Positions 45,656 to 57,596 are shown, numbered from the stretch's first letter. The stretch: 64,000 nucleotides of DNA from Tetmemena sp. SeJ-2015 (GCA_027382625.1 JAJKFJ010022172.1:1-64000); one strand, 5' to 3'. Notes: a model not told the origin generated them from the sequence alone. Numbers and translations are program-made.

Positions 45656-46346
45656 TCACCTGAATAAAACTAGATAGCAATATAAAATTAAGCCTTCAAT
45701 CTAGTAGCTAAACGAGATAAAGCTGTAGTTGAAACCACTCAAAGGGACAGCAAGGATAATTAAGTTATCTGTTATACTGAATTGATATTTTCTATTGACT
45801 TTTACGGTCTACTCAAAACGAGCGTTGTAAATGTTTTGTCCTCTGAAGACACTCACGTTTAAGTTAAATTAAGAATTAATTGATTCTAAAGTTATCGAGT
45901 GAATTGAAGAATATTGAAAAATTAGATTTTCCTGAAAGATAATCCTCCGCATCAGTATAGAGTTACCAAAAGCAGACATCTGAGTTCGAGTATAGTAAGT
46001 TCTAAGCTGATATAGTTTAATTATTGAAGTCTGGTTTGATCTTAAAGGCTGACGAAAGCGTAGAGACTGCATAGGATGAGCTCATTGAACTTTAAATTCC
46101 ACATTTACAAGGGTTCATAGATAGTGAAACTATGGGTTTAAGCTCTTTTGAGGATATTGAGTTACTGCAAATCTGAGAATTTCTCTCTTGGCAATTGTAA
46201 GAAGTTGAAAAAAGTGGGCAGCAAAAGCCCCTCACTCCATTTTGATTTATATTTGGTAAAATAAATAAAATGATTGCAATACTCATAGCCTTAGGGATTA
46301 TCAGTGAAGCATTATAGAACTTCATTTTCAGAGTAGTCTTGTGCAT
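45656..46346 (-). CDS. Secreted Cys-motif protein (family member 3), possibly partial
   Basis: Uninterrupted frame of 229 codons from ATG at 46346 (MHKTTLKMKFYNASLI), with a hydrophobic signal segment (PKAMSIAIILFILP), then GFCCPLFSTSYNCQERN and CSNS, the same CC-P...C...CS spacing as its neighbours. The rest has alternating beta-like hydrophobic segments (FSITDNLIILAVPLSGFNYS). Six TAA/TAG codons read as Gln. The TGA at 45656 falls where a GTGAAT splice-like site begins, so the real 3' end (and any membrane helix) may continue beyond an intron. Orientation and spacing suggest a local duplication with the gene at 44019. Confidence 0.5.
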
Positions 46347-46645
46347 TTAAGAATCATAGATTAAGAACTAGATATAGACCAAGACATAAGCACTTGATGT
46401 TGTTATTTTTCAGATTAAATTTTTTCATTTTAAAGTTAATACTTAAAATATTTACAAGGTCTAATAAGATTATTGTATTTCATAGATATCACAATTAATA
46501 CACGAATACTCTTCAAATGATAATGTAATTTTGGATTAAACTTGGGCGCAAAATAAGATAGACCATGGATTATATTCGATTAGATATTTAAATCTAAATT
46601 GAAATATCACATAGATATTTTGGAGATTGCTATAGATGCAACTAG

Positions 46646-47510
46646 TCAACTATCCTCCTGATCTTGTTCGAGTTCTGGTATTGAGATGTCATAGAGATTA
46701 TTGTTGGAAACGTTATTGGCTATTTAGCCTCCTTATTTATAAGATGCATTCCGCAAGACTTAACTTTTAGCTTTGAAACTAAAGCCCGACTCATGGCCCT
46801 TAAATAAATTGAAAATGCTATTATAATATAAAGTATTTTCTTGTTGTTGCTATTGTTGAGGCCGTTTAGGTTTCCGCCGAATCCAAAAGACATAGCATCG
46901 CCCCCATAGTTCAAATTCTGCGACTCATTCAGATTATTTTGGATTATCTTGTTTTAAGGTTCAAACGTAAACCTTCCATCGTTGAATTGATCTATCGAGG
47001 AGTCATGATAAGTGAGCTCAATAATAAATTTATGAAAGCTCAATTCTTTAGGCTTAAAATAAATAGATAGTCTTGTTAGAGCCAGTGTTGTTTATAGTTT
47101 GTTGAGAATCTGCATTTGTAGTCTAGCCATCCTGAATAAGAAATGATATTTTCAATAATTTGAGAGAATATACTTCTGATGGTTGTTTTTTTACTGCTCT
47201 AGAATCTGTTCAGTGTTTTCCCTGGCTGCTTGCCCAAACGATACTCTGCTCTCCACTTTGTATTCCGAATCTAAAAGTAGTTTTACTCATTAACTTATTT
47301 TAGGAGCTTGTTAAATCTTACTTTTATTTGCCTTGAATGGATTTTTGCTCTTCTGTTAAATAAGAAACAAAATATTGCAATAGAGTTTTGAGCCTTTAGA
47401 TGAGGATTAAGCACTCTGAGCATAAATTAAAATATAATTAGGATAGCAGCCACTCCTTTCTTGTCTCTGAGATCAGATACAGGCTTCTCCTAAACACAGC
47501 AATTGCCCAT
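46646..47510 (-). CDS. MGNCC N-myristoylation-type protein, Asn/Gln-rich
   Basis: ATG at 47510 reads MGNCCVQEKPVSDLRDKK, very like the starts at 28092 and 29292. Following segments include VFGQAARENTEQILEQ, FHKFIIELTYHDSSIDQF, NYGGDAMSFGFGGNLNGLNN and the acidic end DISIPELEQDQEDS at TGA 46646. No GAR-like domain is seen. Interruptions near 47400-47430, 47280-47320, 47040-47160 and 46740-46840 disrupt the frame; their limits are not resolved. Confidence 0.45.
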
Positions 47511-47553
47511 TAAAGAAGAGGAAGTAAATTATGTAATTAAATAATCTTTCAAA

Positions 47554-49313
47554 TCATTTTGTATAAGCAACTCTTATCTTCTTTAATGAATATAGGGATG
47601 GAGAAGTCAAATTAAATATCTTTGAACACTTCTATCAGTATTTTAATTTGCAATGAGCATATAGTTTAATTCCTTAATATTATATATGGCTTCATGTTCA
47701 ATATTTATTATTGTTAGGGATGGGTCTTTTAATGAAAAATTAGGAGCTAGCTGAAGAGTTCATAGATGCTCTCATCTATGGACTAAGCCTGTTTTAACCA
47801 AAAGCTTTGGCTCTGGTCTAATTTTTGAACTCCTGCGACTATGCTAAGTTACTGTTCCTGTTGACTATGATTTACTACCTACTACCCTTTTTATTCCTTG
47901 GCTTGTAAATTCATACTACTGCCACTACTACTATTATTCTAGTTGTTATTCAATCTACTTAAGCTTTGGCCTATTCTACGATTCCTCTCAATGAAATTAA
48001 TAGTTGGAGGCTTCTTTTTCTTAGGAACTGGGACGAAGAATCTGTTGAAACTTTGAGTGCTTGAGTTTACATTCTAGTAGAAATTTATGAAGGGAGAGAT
48101 GCCATGGTTTGTGTTACTATCATCATTAACATAGCCAATCTAACTTGAACGACTGGGAGGTGATTCCTCTGCAATAAGATTAGGGGTTCTTAGACGAGAA
48201 TATGAGGGCGGTGCTTTTCCTTTCGATTAAGGTGCTCCTTAGTTATTTACTCTATAATCAGGCAATTTATAAAAAAAAACTATAGCAGCTAAAGGGAGAG
48301 ATCGCTAGACCTTTTGTGGTTATTAAAGATATTGTTTGTATTCTGATTTTAGCTGTGAACGTTTTAGTTAGTTGAACTAAAAATATAATAAGGAGCTAGC
48401 GAGTGAGTTTTAAGAGCTCTAACTGAGAGATCTATTCATAGTCGTGTTGCGCATCCTTTCAATTTGCAAGTTCAGTCTCTTTTTCATGGCCCTTGCAATT
48501 GGAGCCATAAGATAATCCATCCTCACTCCTTTCACATTATTTTCCGCCTCTATTCTATCACCCTCTTGAAATAAGCTCACTTCACTCCCCCTAATTTTCT
48601 TACTGAAAGGGATTTTATCAACTTTTATATTCGAATGGAAAGTTGAAATGTGTATGTCAGGGTTTTAAGTGATGTCAGAGCGAGAGTCTTAAAATATCTT
48701 TGAGTCAGAATCTCCTCCCCCATCCACATCAGAGAAGCTTTTGTGAAGAACCAACTTAAAATTTGAGATTCTCTCTTTGCTCTAGTCTGAGATTCGTTTG
48801 TCAATATCTAACTCACCTTTTTTCTTAAATTCCGAAGTACTCTTAGCTTGAGCATTCTTTTTGTTTAGCTCTCTCTGAGCATCAGTTAGGATAATTAAAA
48901 TGTTTTTAAGATAAAGCTGTACAGATTGCCAGGGACAGCTGTGTTATCCTCATGAATCAAGTTCTTAAGTAACAATCATAAATTTGAAACTAAATTGATG
49001 AAAGACAATAAAATCCTTGAGGCTATTATTCCTTCTTTTGGTCTTTCTTTTAGGTTGGAAGAGCTGACTGCTATGTAGTAGCTTAGTTGAGCAGCTCTTA
49101 TCTTTTAGACTTTTTAGACTGCTTGCTCTTTTCTGAGGTTGCATCTTGCTTTGAGCCCTTGGAGCTCAGTAAATTAGGGAAGCCTGCAAAGAATCCCTTT
49201 TTCTGTTTTTGTTGGTTTTTGTCTTTATCTCCAGACTAGCTCTTGTGGAATGCCTCATTTATTTGCCTGTCAATTTCTTAGGACTTGGGAGATGCTGCTC
49301 CAAAGGACTACAT
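47554..49313 (-). CDS. Low-complexity basic/Ser-rich protein, function unknown
   Basis: ATG at 49313 (MQSFGAASPKSQEIDRQINE), followed by a Lys/Gln-rich region, an interruption at about 48890-49040, then KNAQAKSTSEFKKKGELDID, GSEVSLFQEGDRIEAENN, DYLMAPIARAMKKRLNL and a Pro/Ser/Asn-rich C-terminal part (KKKKPPTINFIERN). The frame stays open, with many TAA/TAG as Gln, to TGA 47554, although coding character fades after about 47700. No domain recognised; mostly disordered. Confidence 0.4.
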
Positions 49314-49431
49314 GAAGTGATTCCCTAAACTTTTAAGTTTTTTTCATTATAAGCTAGACTCCTTTAGAGATCTTTTTCTAATAGTTTTAAAGCCTAATCT
49401 AATAATATTAATAATTTAACGTTAACTATAA

Positions 49432-49479
49432 TATATGCACAAAAAAGGAATAGTACGCAGAGATTTGAAACCTGAAAAG
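49432..49479 (+). other. Isolated protein-kinase catalytic-loop fragment
   Basis: Encodes YMHKKGIVRRDLKPEK, matching the Y.H.KGIVHRDLKPEN motif of Ser/Thr kinases with catalytic Asp and Lys intact. No other kinase motif is found on either side. It abuts the stop codon (49480-49482) of the opposite-strand gene. It could be a very small macronuclear-destined segment of a scrambled kinase gene or a relic. Confidence 0.5.
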
Positions 49480-49987
49480 TCAACTGCCACAGCTTTGCCT
49501 TCTCTCTTTTATTCTTTCTACTCCCTTATATTTTTCATTAAATTCTGACCTATAATGAGTTTCATAATATTAAAAATATTTAGGTTGAAAATCTTTTTGT
49601 TTCTGGGACTCGGCATGTGAAACTGGCCTTCCATCTTCATCAAAAGACTACTACTCTAACAAATCTCTCTTAATTTCCTCTTCTTTGTCATTCTCAGAAT
49701 TTAAAACTAAGAAAGTAAGTTCAAGCGTTGATTCAATGAGAATGTCTCCTTTTACGTCAAAACAATACCATAACATTAATTAGAAAGGTAACCATATAAT
49801 TAGCCCAAAGATTTACCTTTAAAACTTATTTTTAAAAGAATAATATATTTTTATAGCAACTACTAATTCTTGGGTTTTAATAAAGAGCACTTTTCTTTAA
49901 AAGGAATAAGTGAAAGTCTTGAAAAAGTACTCTAAATTTAATTTGGTCACTATTGCGAGATAATACTTCTTTTTCATATTCTGACAT
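49480..49987 (-). CDS. Short acidic protein, function unknown
   Basis: ATG at 49987 (MSEYEKEVLSRNSDQIKFRV), an interruption at about 49760-49830 with GTAAAT at its 5' side, then WYCFDVKGDILIESTLELTF, EEEIKRDLLEQQSFDEDGRP and a basic end ERRQSCGS at TGA 49480. Coding character is good in the second exon. No family recognised. Confidence 0.4.
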
Positions 49988-50395
49988 AAGAAAAATATGT
50001 GCCTTTAGTCTCAAAAATTTGAATAATTATCTCTAATTTTCCAAAAGAATACTCATATACTATTTTTCCTTTCTATGATAGTGGATATGATTAATATTCA
50101 ATGAGATAAATTTATTTGAAAACAGAAAAATTATTTATAGAAAAAGAGTATTCTCTATTTCATTTATAATAAATTAACAAGCGCCAGAAGACCACAAAAT
50201 TATTTTGAGACTTGTCTTTGAATTTAATTTTAACTTTTTAATAATTTTTTTATTGACTATAATTAAATTAAGAATATAGGTATGATTAGATTTTTAATTT
50301 GATACCAGGTGATTACAATGTCTTTGAGTTTCTCTTATCAATTTCTTATTCGTACCTCTACAACCCTCTGTCCACAAGGAAGTGATTCACATGTT
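49988..50395. other. AT-rich intergenic DNA
   Basis: Very AT-rich with homopolymer runs; no gene or structural RNA recognised. Confidence 0.4.
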
Positions 50396-50797
50396 CTCTA
50401 TCATAAAAAGGGATCTTAATAAAATTCTTTTGAGTAATAAAATTGCAAACTTCTCCTCTTCTTAATTGTCTGGTGCATAAAACGGATCCTTGTCTTCTTC
50501 CTCATCCCATATCTCTGGGTTAATCCTAACAACCTCTTCCTCTTAGGGTTTGATGCAAAAGATGCAAAAAAGGTCAAACCAAAAGTTTTTAGTCAGACAT
50601 CTATTTTTCTTCTTCCGCTTATTTTCATCGAAAATTCAGGTCTAACTGAATCTCTCTTCATTTGCCTTCTGTACTAAACGTAATTGATGTTAATTTAAAT
50701 TTTGAAATTAATTTAATTTAAAATGCTTGTATTGAATTTACTTGTGCAAAAAATAGACTAAGCAGATTATTATTATTAGAATAATTAAGACTCCCAT
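50396..50797 (-). CDS. Small single-pass membrane protein, function unknown
   Basis: ATG at 50797 starts a hydrophobic anchor MGVLIILIIIICLVYFLHK followed at once by a GTAAAT intron (about 70 nt, ending near 50670 at TACAG). The soluble part has Cys-rich WFDLFCIFCIKP and acidic INPEIWDEEEDKDPFYAPDN. An in-frame TGA at about 50635 shows that another short insertion is present. Stop TGA 50396. Confidence 0.35.
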
Positions 50798-51124
50798 GAT
50801 CACCAGTCCTAATTATTAATCGGTAAGTTTTAAATTCACGGATTAAGTCTCCTCCTTTAAAAATCACTAAAATTTTGGTGCGGGGTTTTCATTCTATAAC
50901 AGTATTTGCGAATTCTTGGGAAAAAGTTTTTTTTAGAGATCTCTTGGCTTGACTTTGTCTGGCATAATTTAATTTCATTTTAAAATGAGCTTATAATTAT
51001 CATTAAACTAAAGGCCACAAAGCATATTGATAATAAATATTTATTGTGGATGAAAAGGATTGATTATAAGGTGGTTTAAATTGCTTAATGGTTAATCAAA
51101 GTTGGATTTTGTACAAATTTGTTA
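50798..51124. other. Intergenic DNA
   Basis: Divergent promoter space between the small membrane protein and the gene at 51125. Nothing else recognised. Confidence 0.35.
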
Positions 51125-52650
51125 ATGGACTATCAGGACTATTTTGACAATAGGAGTTCCCACTCCTCCCTATCATCTGGCCCAGGCAGAACTTAGCATA
51201 GGCAAAATAATCATGCGTCATCCTCTCAAGAGCTTAAAATTATTGACTATGATCAAAGCAACAATCATTAAGCACCGCATAATATTTAAAATGGAATGGA
51301 ATATCTCTAAAACGAGAAACTTAAGGGCACATACAATCGCTCTATATTCAGCTAAAGCTAAGTCCAATCTTCTATATTTCATTTAAATTGCTTTTATCTA
51401 GAAGGAAGATTAATTTTTAGAATTTATAATTTTCCTATGTCTATGTAATTTAGATGCGTAAGTGCCCTAATATGAAATTTTATCATGCGTTAGAGCTTTC
51501 AGTACTGAGAAAAGCTGAAAATCTATCCTTTTTAAATCCCCAAATAAGGTAAATTTTGAATATAGACTAAGATCTCCCTTACCACCTCCTCCCATGCTGC
51601 TACCCGTAATTCTCCTAATCTATATGATTAAAGCCAAAAGTTTCAAAAGAGGATTACTCTCAATAAGGACCACACTCGTTTGTCTCAAACCATTAATATA
51701 AATTATTTAATAATTATCATAAAATTGACCATGAAAAGTTCAACAAGAACTTGACAAAGCAACTTAGCAAGCAGTTCTGACTCCCTCAGGCCGAGAGAAC
51801 TCGCAAACATATTCAAAGATAACCTAGAAAATGTTGAATATCAGTAGAGCAGGAATCAAAAGTACGGGCTCGGGAGTAAGAAAGGGCTCCAATTCAGCAA
51901 ACTAATTTAGCAGATGGTCGATGGCTATCAAAGGAAGAAATATTTGAAAAACAGATTTAGTAAGTTCAATCGTAAAAGTTGTCTTGATTTTTAAACTCCT
52001 ATAAGCTTAGGTGAGAGATTATCACATGTAGCAGTTCCTATCCTCAATTAAAGACGATCGCATTATTTATGAGGACCCCAATCACTCTTCAAACTAATTC
52101 CTCAAAAAGTATGAAGGAAGCTATAATCAATGTATGCATTTATCTTTTAAAGTAGATTTTCTTTAAAGCCTTGAGGAGCTTGATGAGTTGAGAAATTCGA
52201 CGAAATTAAGAGGAGACAAATATGCGTACAACACTACTTTTTAAGAGAGTAAATGAATAGTTTAATAGCTTCAATTATAATAAATGAAGCTGGGTAGGAT
52301 CTTCCGAAGGAAAGTATGATAGATTGAAAAATCTTGCAAGAGAAGTGGGAGCCAGAGCTTCTCTAAATATCAATTTTAAAAGCAACAGTCACACCAAGAA
52401 AACTCCCTAAACTTTTCAAAATAAATGTCAAGCTTCGCTCGAATTTTATTTCGTTTTAAAATTATCGAAACTGCAGATAATCATTATAAAAAATAATTAT
52501 TATCTAAAATTATCTTATTTCAATTATGAAGAGTAAATGGAATCCTTATCAAGTTAGAAACACGAAGGCTGCTCTTCAGTTCAAAAATTATTCAGCTATT
52601 TGCAAAATGAGTCATGTAAATAAATTATCATTTTAGTTGTCAATAAGTGA
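51125..52650 (+). CDS. Disordered basic protein in several exons, function unknown
   Basis: ATG at 51125 (MDYQDYFDNRSSHSSLSSG). Coding blocks include SQELKIIDYDQSNNHQ, SSSDSLRPRELANIFKDN with QFSKLIQQMVDGYQRKKY (51765-51960), DYHMQQFLSSIKDDRIIYED (52020-52085), LEELDELRNSTKLRGDKY (52175-52225) and YDRLKNLAREVGARASLNIN (52320-52375). Each block is separated by AT-rich insertions, one with GTAAG...TTAG ends at about 51961-52010. No domain recognised. The 3' limit is approximate. Confidence 0.35.
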
Positions 52651-52812
52651 CCATCGTTTCATCACTTCAAATTATTATCCTTTTTAAAATAATTAAAAAC
52701 ACAATAAGAGATAGCCAATCCGAAGATAAGTTTGCTTTACCTCAAGATTTGCCTTTTTTTATCAAATTATAAAATTATATATTGATGTATTAAACCTCTC
52801 TAAACTTTAATT

Positions 52813-54412
52813 ATGAAGGATAAGCAGACTTTAGAATAGCGGTAGGAGCATAACCTCGGAAATACAAACTAAGATTCTCTTAAAATACGGTTCAGGGGTC
52901 GCCCTAATATACTTCAGAGTCAAAACAGTTTAAACCTCTCTTCAGTTTCATAGTTATTGAGAACAAGGGATACTTTCAAAAATGGAGTTCAAAATTACAC
53001 ATCAGACAAAGCACAACTTAATGGCAGAGAATACTCCCATCCGCCTCCCCAAAACCCAAGAAGGTTATAAGTATGTGAAATATTGTACTTTATTATCTTT
53101 ATATTGTAAGGTTTCAGCTAAAGATTAAGAACAAAGAAAAGTTTTAAATATGTTTTAAGTATACTTGCATTAATTTTTGAAGCTTAACGATATCCTCTAA
53201 AGATGCGAGACTTGTAAGGAAGAGTAGAAATTGGACGTTTCAGGAAGCAAACTAATAAAAAGGTAAGTGGCAGTTATGGGGTGTCGGAGTTGGTATTATC
53301 TAAAAATAAGATTTATTGGGCTTGGATTGGATATCTGACAAATCTTTCACCCTGTTTAACGTGCAAATTCGAATAACTCTACAATTTGACACTCCGTAAA
53401 CTAAGATCACCTTGAAATAAGGCTTGAAATTTCAAATTACTTTTTTCTCGGACACCTATTCAGTTTAACACATTCAAAAGTATTTTTTTATTGATAAGTT
53501 TGGATCCATTAGGGTCGATTATAATAATTTGAGAGGCCTATCTAATACCCTGTCTGATTAATGTTCCTCCTTAATTGACTGAGAGTACTGAAAAAATGTC
53601 AGTTTACTTAACTCAAAATTATAAACTGCATAATAAACATTCATCTATATGAATTCTATTTCTATGGTTTATAGAATACAAGAGCTCTCGACAGATCAGA
53701 GTAAATTGTAGCAGGCACTACAAAAGTACTTCCTCAATCAGCAATTCTTCTCTCCCAACTTCGTTGAAAATCAAAAGTAAGTGCCTTAAACGCTACACCA
53801 CATAAATTTATTATAATTTAATTAAATCAAATGCAGTTTTAAAATAACTTTATGTGGGATTTTAAAAAGGGAAATTTTAAAGCCTCGGCTGTTTGGTTAT
53901 TGCCTCTTGAGAGCAATTAATTATTTCAAAATTAGCGAATTATCAGAGCAGTAAATAATCATTTTGAACTTTATTTGGAAGAGGCCTCACCCACTACCCT
54001 TTTAGAATTGAAGAGATACTAGAACAGAATGCATTCGCTGAACGCAGTGACCAAGTCAACTTCCTTTCAAAATAGGCATACACTCCAAAAGATCAAAGCC
54101 TCCTCAAAATTCTTCGAAAGAAGACATAAATAGATTGCATTTTCGGTTTCATCTATATTTTATTTAGTACTTTGTCTGATTGTAAATTTATTTTGAAGAC
54201 CAAGGTTGGTTAGACCCTAGTATGATGTACTCGGCCTCAAGTTTAGAATAATCATTGGGTCTCTTTCAGTGGGAGTGTGCCTTTAATTTAGTTAGAATAG
54301 TATATTAAGTGAGTTAGGGTTTATTTGTGACGTATTTATCAGAGCGTGTGCAGTCTCCACTAAAGCGCTATTTAATATTTGCTTATAAGATAAACTTTTA
54401 TCTCTGTGTTGA
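52813..54412 (+). CDS. Multi-segment membrane protein, function unknown
   Basis: ATG at 52813 (MKDKQTLEQRQEHNLGNTNQ) with a hydrophilic N-terminal region, then hydrophobic blocks (QIAFSVSSIFYLVLCLIVNL near 54150, FRIIIGSLSVGVCL near 54245) and a possible lumenal region TYSVQHIQKYFFIDKFGSIR (53450-53520). Blocks lie in different frames with AT-rich DNA between them, so several introns or IESs must be removed. The TGA at 54410-54412 closes the last open frame. No family recognised. Confidence 0.35.
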
Positions 54413-54726
54413 AAGTGAGATTGCACTATATTAATAGAAGCCAATAATTTTGAATAATAATTAATTTAGAAATCACAACCTAGCAAAACCCTTCTGCCAA
54501 CTACCAAATTATGACCATACTTTCCGAAAAAGAATCCCAAACCTACTCCAACCTAGATTCCTCATCTACCAAAACTGTTTCCACAGCCAATAAACATTAA
54601 CTCATAAGATATTATAGGATACGTTATATATTTGAATAAGTTTACAAGCTTAGTTATCACGAAAATAATTAAATTGTAGAAATTTGATTGCATATTTGAT
54701 TAAGAAATAATTAAACAAGCTTAAAT
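54413..54726. other. Intergenic DNA with a short open frame
   Basis: A frame from ATG at 54511 (MTILSEKESQTYSNLDSS) looks weakly coding but lacks support; it may be a final segment of the preceding membrane-protein gene or chance. Confidence 0.25.
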
Positions 54727-55269
54727 ATGGATGAGGGTTAACTGAAAAGACAGCTTAAAAGAGTTTGGAAGTCAATACTCGTGGGAGATCTGTCCAAACT
54801 TAAGTCCCTTCAAGCAAAGCTTTCTGATGCAGGCCAAGACCTCTCTTCTGCTAAAATTAATAAATTTGGTTGGACCCCATTCACATTTTAATAGTAACCT
54901 TATCACATATTTAATTAAGTTATATACGATTGCACGCTGCATGCTACTTCGGTCGCCTTGAAATAGTAAAGTACCTGATTGAGAAAGACTCTGCCGATGT
55001 AAATGACAAAAATCCTAATGGACACACTATATACTATGAAGATGATTTCTACGATTTTAAATGGATGGCACAGCTTGATTTTCGCGGTGATGGGTGGCCA
55101 TGGGTGCCAGATCGTGGAGTACTTACTGTCGTTAGGAAGGACTGACCTCCAAGTTACTGACGAGAAGGGAAATTCTGCGCTTATCTACGCCCAGAGCATT
55201 TGCCCCGGCTCCCGCACTGAGCAAATTCTGATGAGAGCAGTCCAACCCGTGGAGGTGCTCGTTCAGTGA
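54727..55269 (+). CDS. Small ankyrin-repeat protein
   Basis: 148 aa after removing two IESs. ATG at 54727 (MDEGQLKRQLKRVWKSIL), a leading helix, then ankyrin repeats: GWTPLHAACYFGRLEIVKYL, NGHSLIFAVMGGHGCQIVEYL, and KGNSALIYAQ, ending VEVLVQ at TGA 55267-55269. The repeats are read only across the two pointer junctions (54882-54931 and 55027-55072); the unprocessed sequence keeps frames open but scrambles both repeat starts. Likely a protein-interaction adaptor. A good diagnostic locus for germline status. Confidence 0.92.
54882..54931. other. IES, 50 bp, pointer ATT
   Basis: ATT at 54879-54881 and 54929-54931. Excision gives TGG ACC CCA TTG CAC GCT GCA, the ankyrin TPLHAA motif. Confidence 0.94.
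55027..55072. other. IES, 46 bp, pointer CACA
   Basis: CACA at 55023-55026 and 55069-55072. Excision gives AAT GGA CAC AGC TTG ATT TTC GCG (NGHSLIFAV), restoring the next ankyrin repeat. Confidence 0.94.
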
Positions 55270-55490
55270 AGACATCCGACTTCAATAGGCTTGTCCTTTT
55301 TTCGCCATCATTGAAATGTAATCATAAGAAAACATCTCATCAATTTAAAAGATATCACTTCATGTTTTATAAAGTGACACATCTGAAGTAGACTTCATTT
55401 GTCCATAGTTAAAAATCCATTAGTATATATAAATTGGTATCAAACACTATCAAACCCTAACAATTAATAATTTGCATCATCATTTTAATT

Positions 55491-55860
55491 ATGATGCACT
55501 TAACCCTGTCATATCTATTTATTTTAATTTCTAAAATCTTAAAAGCTCAAACTTGCTTCGTTTTCTAAGTCTCAGTTGTTAATAGTGAGCTTTAAAAGTT
55601 ATACAGCACTCTCTCGCCATTTTTGTGGAGGTAGTGAAATATTGGCTTTGGAGTTTGCGACTTATAATTTTATCTTCCTGCTGCGAAGTCTCTAAAGGAT
55701 ATCCCTCCACTATTTATAAATATAGCCTTATTTGAAATTCTCAGTATCCTCTTTCAAGAAAAAAAGGAGACTTATTTTTTCACATTCTTTCACTACAGAA
55801 CTCGACCAAACAAATAAATTCTGTCTAAATTAAAAACTTAAAGTATTATTTTATTTGTCT
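55491..55860 (+). CDS. Possible secreted-protein fragment
   Basis: ATG at 55491 gives MMHLTLSYLFILISKILKAQ, a convincing signal peptide, followed by VSVVNSELQKLYSTLSPFLW. An in-frame TGA at about 55636 interrupts; the same frame then continues NIGFGVCDLQFYLPAAKSLK for about 70 codons to the TGA near 55860. Either an IES of 3n bases hides the TGA or this is a decayed gene. It lacks the CC-P cysteine pattern of the local membrane-protein family. Confidence 0.3.
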
Positions 55861-55862
55861 GA

Positions 55863-56691
55863 ATGGATTCAAGGATGGTGCAAATAATATAACTTATTAT
55901 ATATTCAATAATTGCCATGTTGGAGAGTATATTGAGAATTCTAAATGCGTGTATTTAATATCACTTAAATACATTACTACTGATTTATGCAGAATTGTTT
56001 TTATATTTTCTATATTATTCTTTAAATCTATTTCAATTTCGGATATAAATGTATTTTTTCTTTCTTTCTCATGACATTCCATAAAATATATGAAAAATAG
56101 TTCTAGATCTTTATATTTACAGTTTTAAAATTCATGAATACTGCTCCTAAATAATCTACCAATTTTTGAATCTTATATTTTACTTGAATTTTTTTAAAGA
56201 AGAATTTTACTTGTTATTTATGTTTTATAAAACGCCTGCTAATATTAAAGCACGCCTTGACTAATGTTCATTGTATGAACTGATAATGTTGCATTCGAAC
56301 TCACTCACAATTAATATGGACTATTTATTTGCTCTGGCTTCTGGTTCACTCTCAATAAGTCACTCCAGGTTTGATTTTCTCTCAGATTATAGCTCTAAAA
56401 ATATATACAAGAAGTATTTAATCTAGAAGAGATGAAGTAGTAGTAGCGAAAAATTGAGCTACAGGTTTATTATTTTTAAGAATATTAACTTAAAATATAT
56501 AGATCCATCGCTAAGGATTCTACTCCAACTATTATCAACTAATTTATTTTTAATGCTTTTTTCTCAATCACATTTGAATCATTTTCACATTAAAAATCAG
56601 AGTTTAAGGTTATAAATTCTGAATTGATTCATCAAAATTATTTCTGTCCACGATACGGTTAAATGTAGGTAAGCAGACACGAGAGTGTGAG
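55863..56691. other. AT-rich intergenic DNA
   Basis: Among the most AT-rich parts of the window. No supported gene, RNA or repeat family is recognised. Confidence 0.4.
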
Positions 56692-56805
56692 TCAATCACT
56701 CTCTTCTGAAGATGAAGAGTCCTGCTTCTTTTTACTCTATTTCTTCTTTTTCTTCGAGTCGTCTTGAACTGCAAGAAGTCTCTATCCAAGGCCCCTTTCT
56801 TCATC
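56692..56805 (-). CDS. Lys/Ser-rich C-terminal coding fragment
   Basis: In the frame ending at TGA 56692 the sequence reads GLGQRLLAVQDDSKKKKKQ and ends KKKQDSSSSEESD. The 5' side abuts TTATAG, a possible intron end, so the start exon must lie upstream (higher coordinates) and was not recognised. A competing open frame over the same bases is rejected as less protein-like. Confidence 0.3.
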
Positions 56806-57050
56806 TATAAATGTAATTATACGATAATCAATTATAATTAAATGAATGAATGAATTAAATAAATTTTGTGAAATAAAAAATTAGAAACACGCTCCTTCTC
56901 AATAATTTGCTAATTTATATAGAATACCGCAAAATTAAGATGAATTAGAAATACAAATACCTCGTCCTCTATTATATTCCTCGCTTTATAAATATAGATT
57001 TGAATTAGTTTCCAAAAATAATTACACTCTTATACATAGTATGTGATTCA

Positions 57051-57596
57051 TCATTGATCATATAGTTAGCCCCTTCCTTTAGCTTGAGTAGCTTTCTTCA
57101 TATATTTAGCCATTGCAGCTTGCAGTTGCTTTTCCTCTTTCTCAGATTCCCAGCAAATGTAAGCTCCCCACAATGCAATTCCATAAGCTACCACCACGTA
57201 GAACATCACTATGTTTATTAAAACCCAAAAGTAAAGCACTGGCGCTGTCATGTTGCAGTCCTTAGATTTAAAGAAAATCACTTGAGTTGCAAACATAGCT
57301 CCCACAAGGTAGAAGCAAATAAAATAAGAAGATCTATCTTTGCTTTTTTAGAAGTAATAGAGGCCGAGAATTCGTCCCAGCTTCCTCAAGATGAATCCAA
57401 GACCAATAAAATGGAAAAGCAGGAGGACGAAGGCTGTCATATGGATAGTGAAGGAAAGCCACAGTCCCAGTCGTAGATTAGTAGAAGGACATTCCTTGGT
57501 ATCTGAAACAAGAATCAACATGGAGATTGAGGCGAAGGTCAAGGAGAAAATTAATACTGCTCTCCTAAAGCGAGTAGTGCCGTCTTCTGTATTCAT
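57051..57596 (-). CDS. Four-helix membrane protein, function unknown
   Basis: Uninterrupted frame from ATG at 57596 (MNTEDGTTRFRRAVLIF) to TGA 57051, 181 aa. Four hydrophobic helices: about residues 14-31, 45-65, 92-112 and 121-148 (VLINIVMFYVVVAYGIALWG), with a basic cytosolic tail. Architecture resembles the gene at 4545 but no sequence relationship is evident. A TAA within the second loop is glutamine. Confidence 0.6.

Noticed and set aside
49432..49479. Kinase fragment as an exon of the adjacent minus-strand gene
   Set aside because: It is on the opposite strand and outside that gene's stop codon.
56610..56804. Basic protein of 64 residues starting MKKGALDRDF
   Set aside because: The overlapping frame ending KKKQDSSSSEESD with TGA has stronger protein character; this frame is its shadow.
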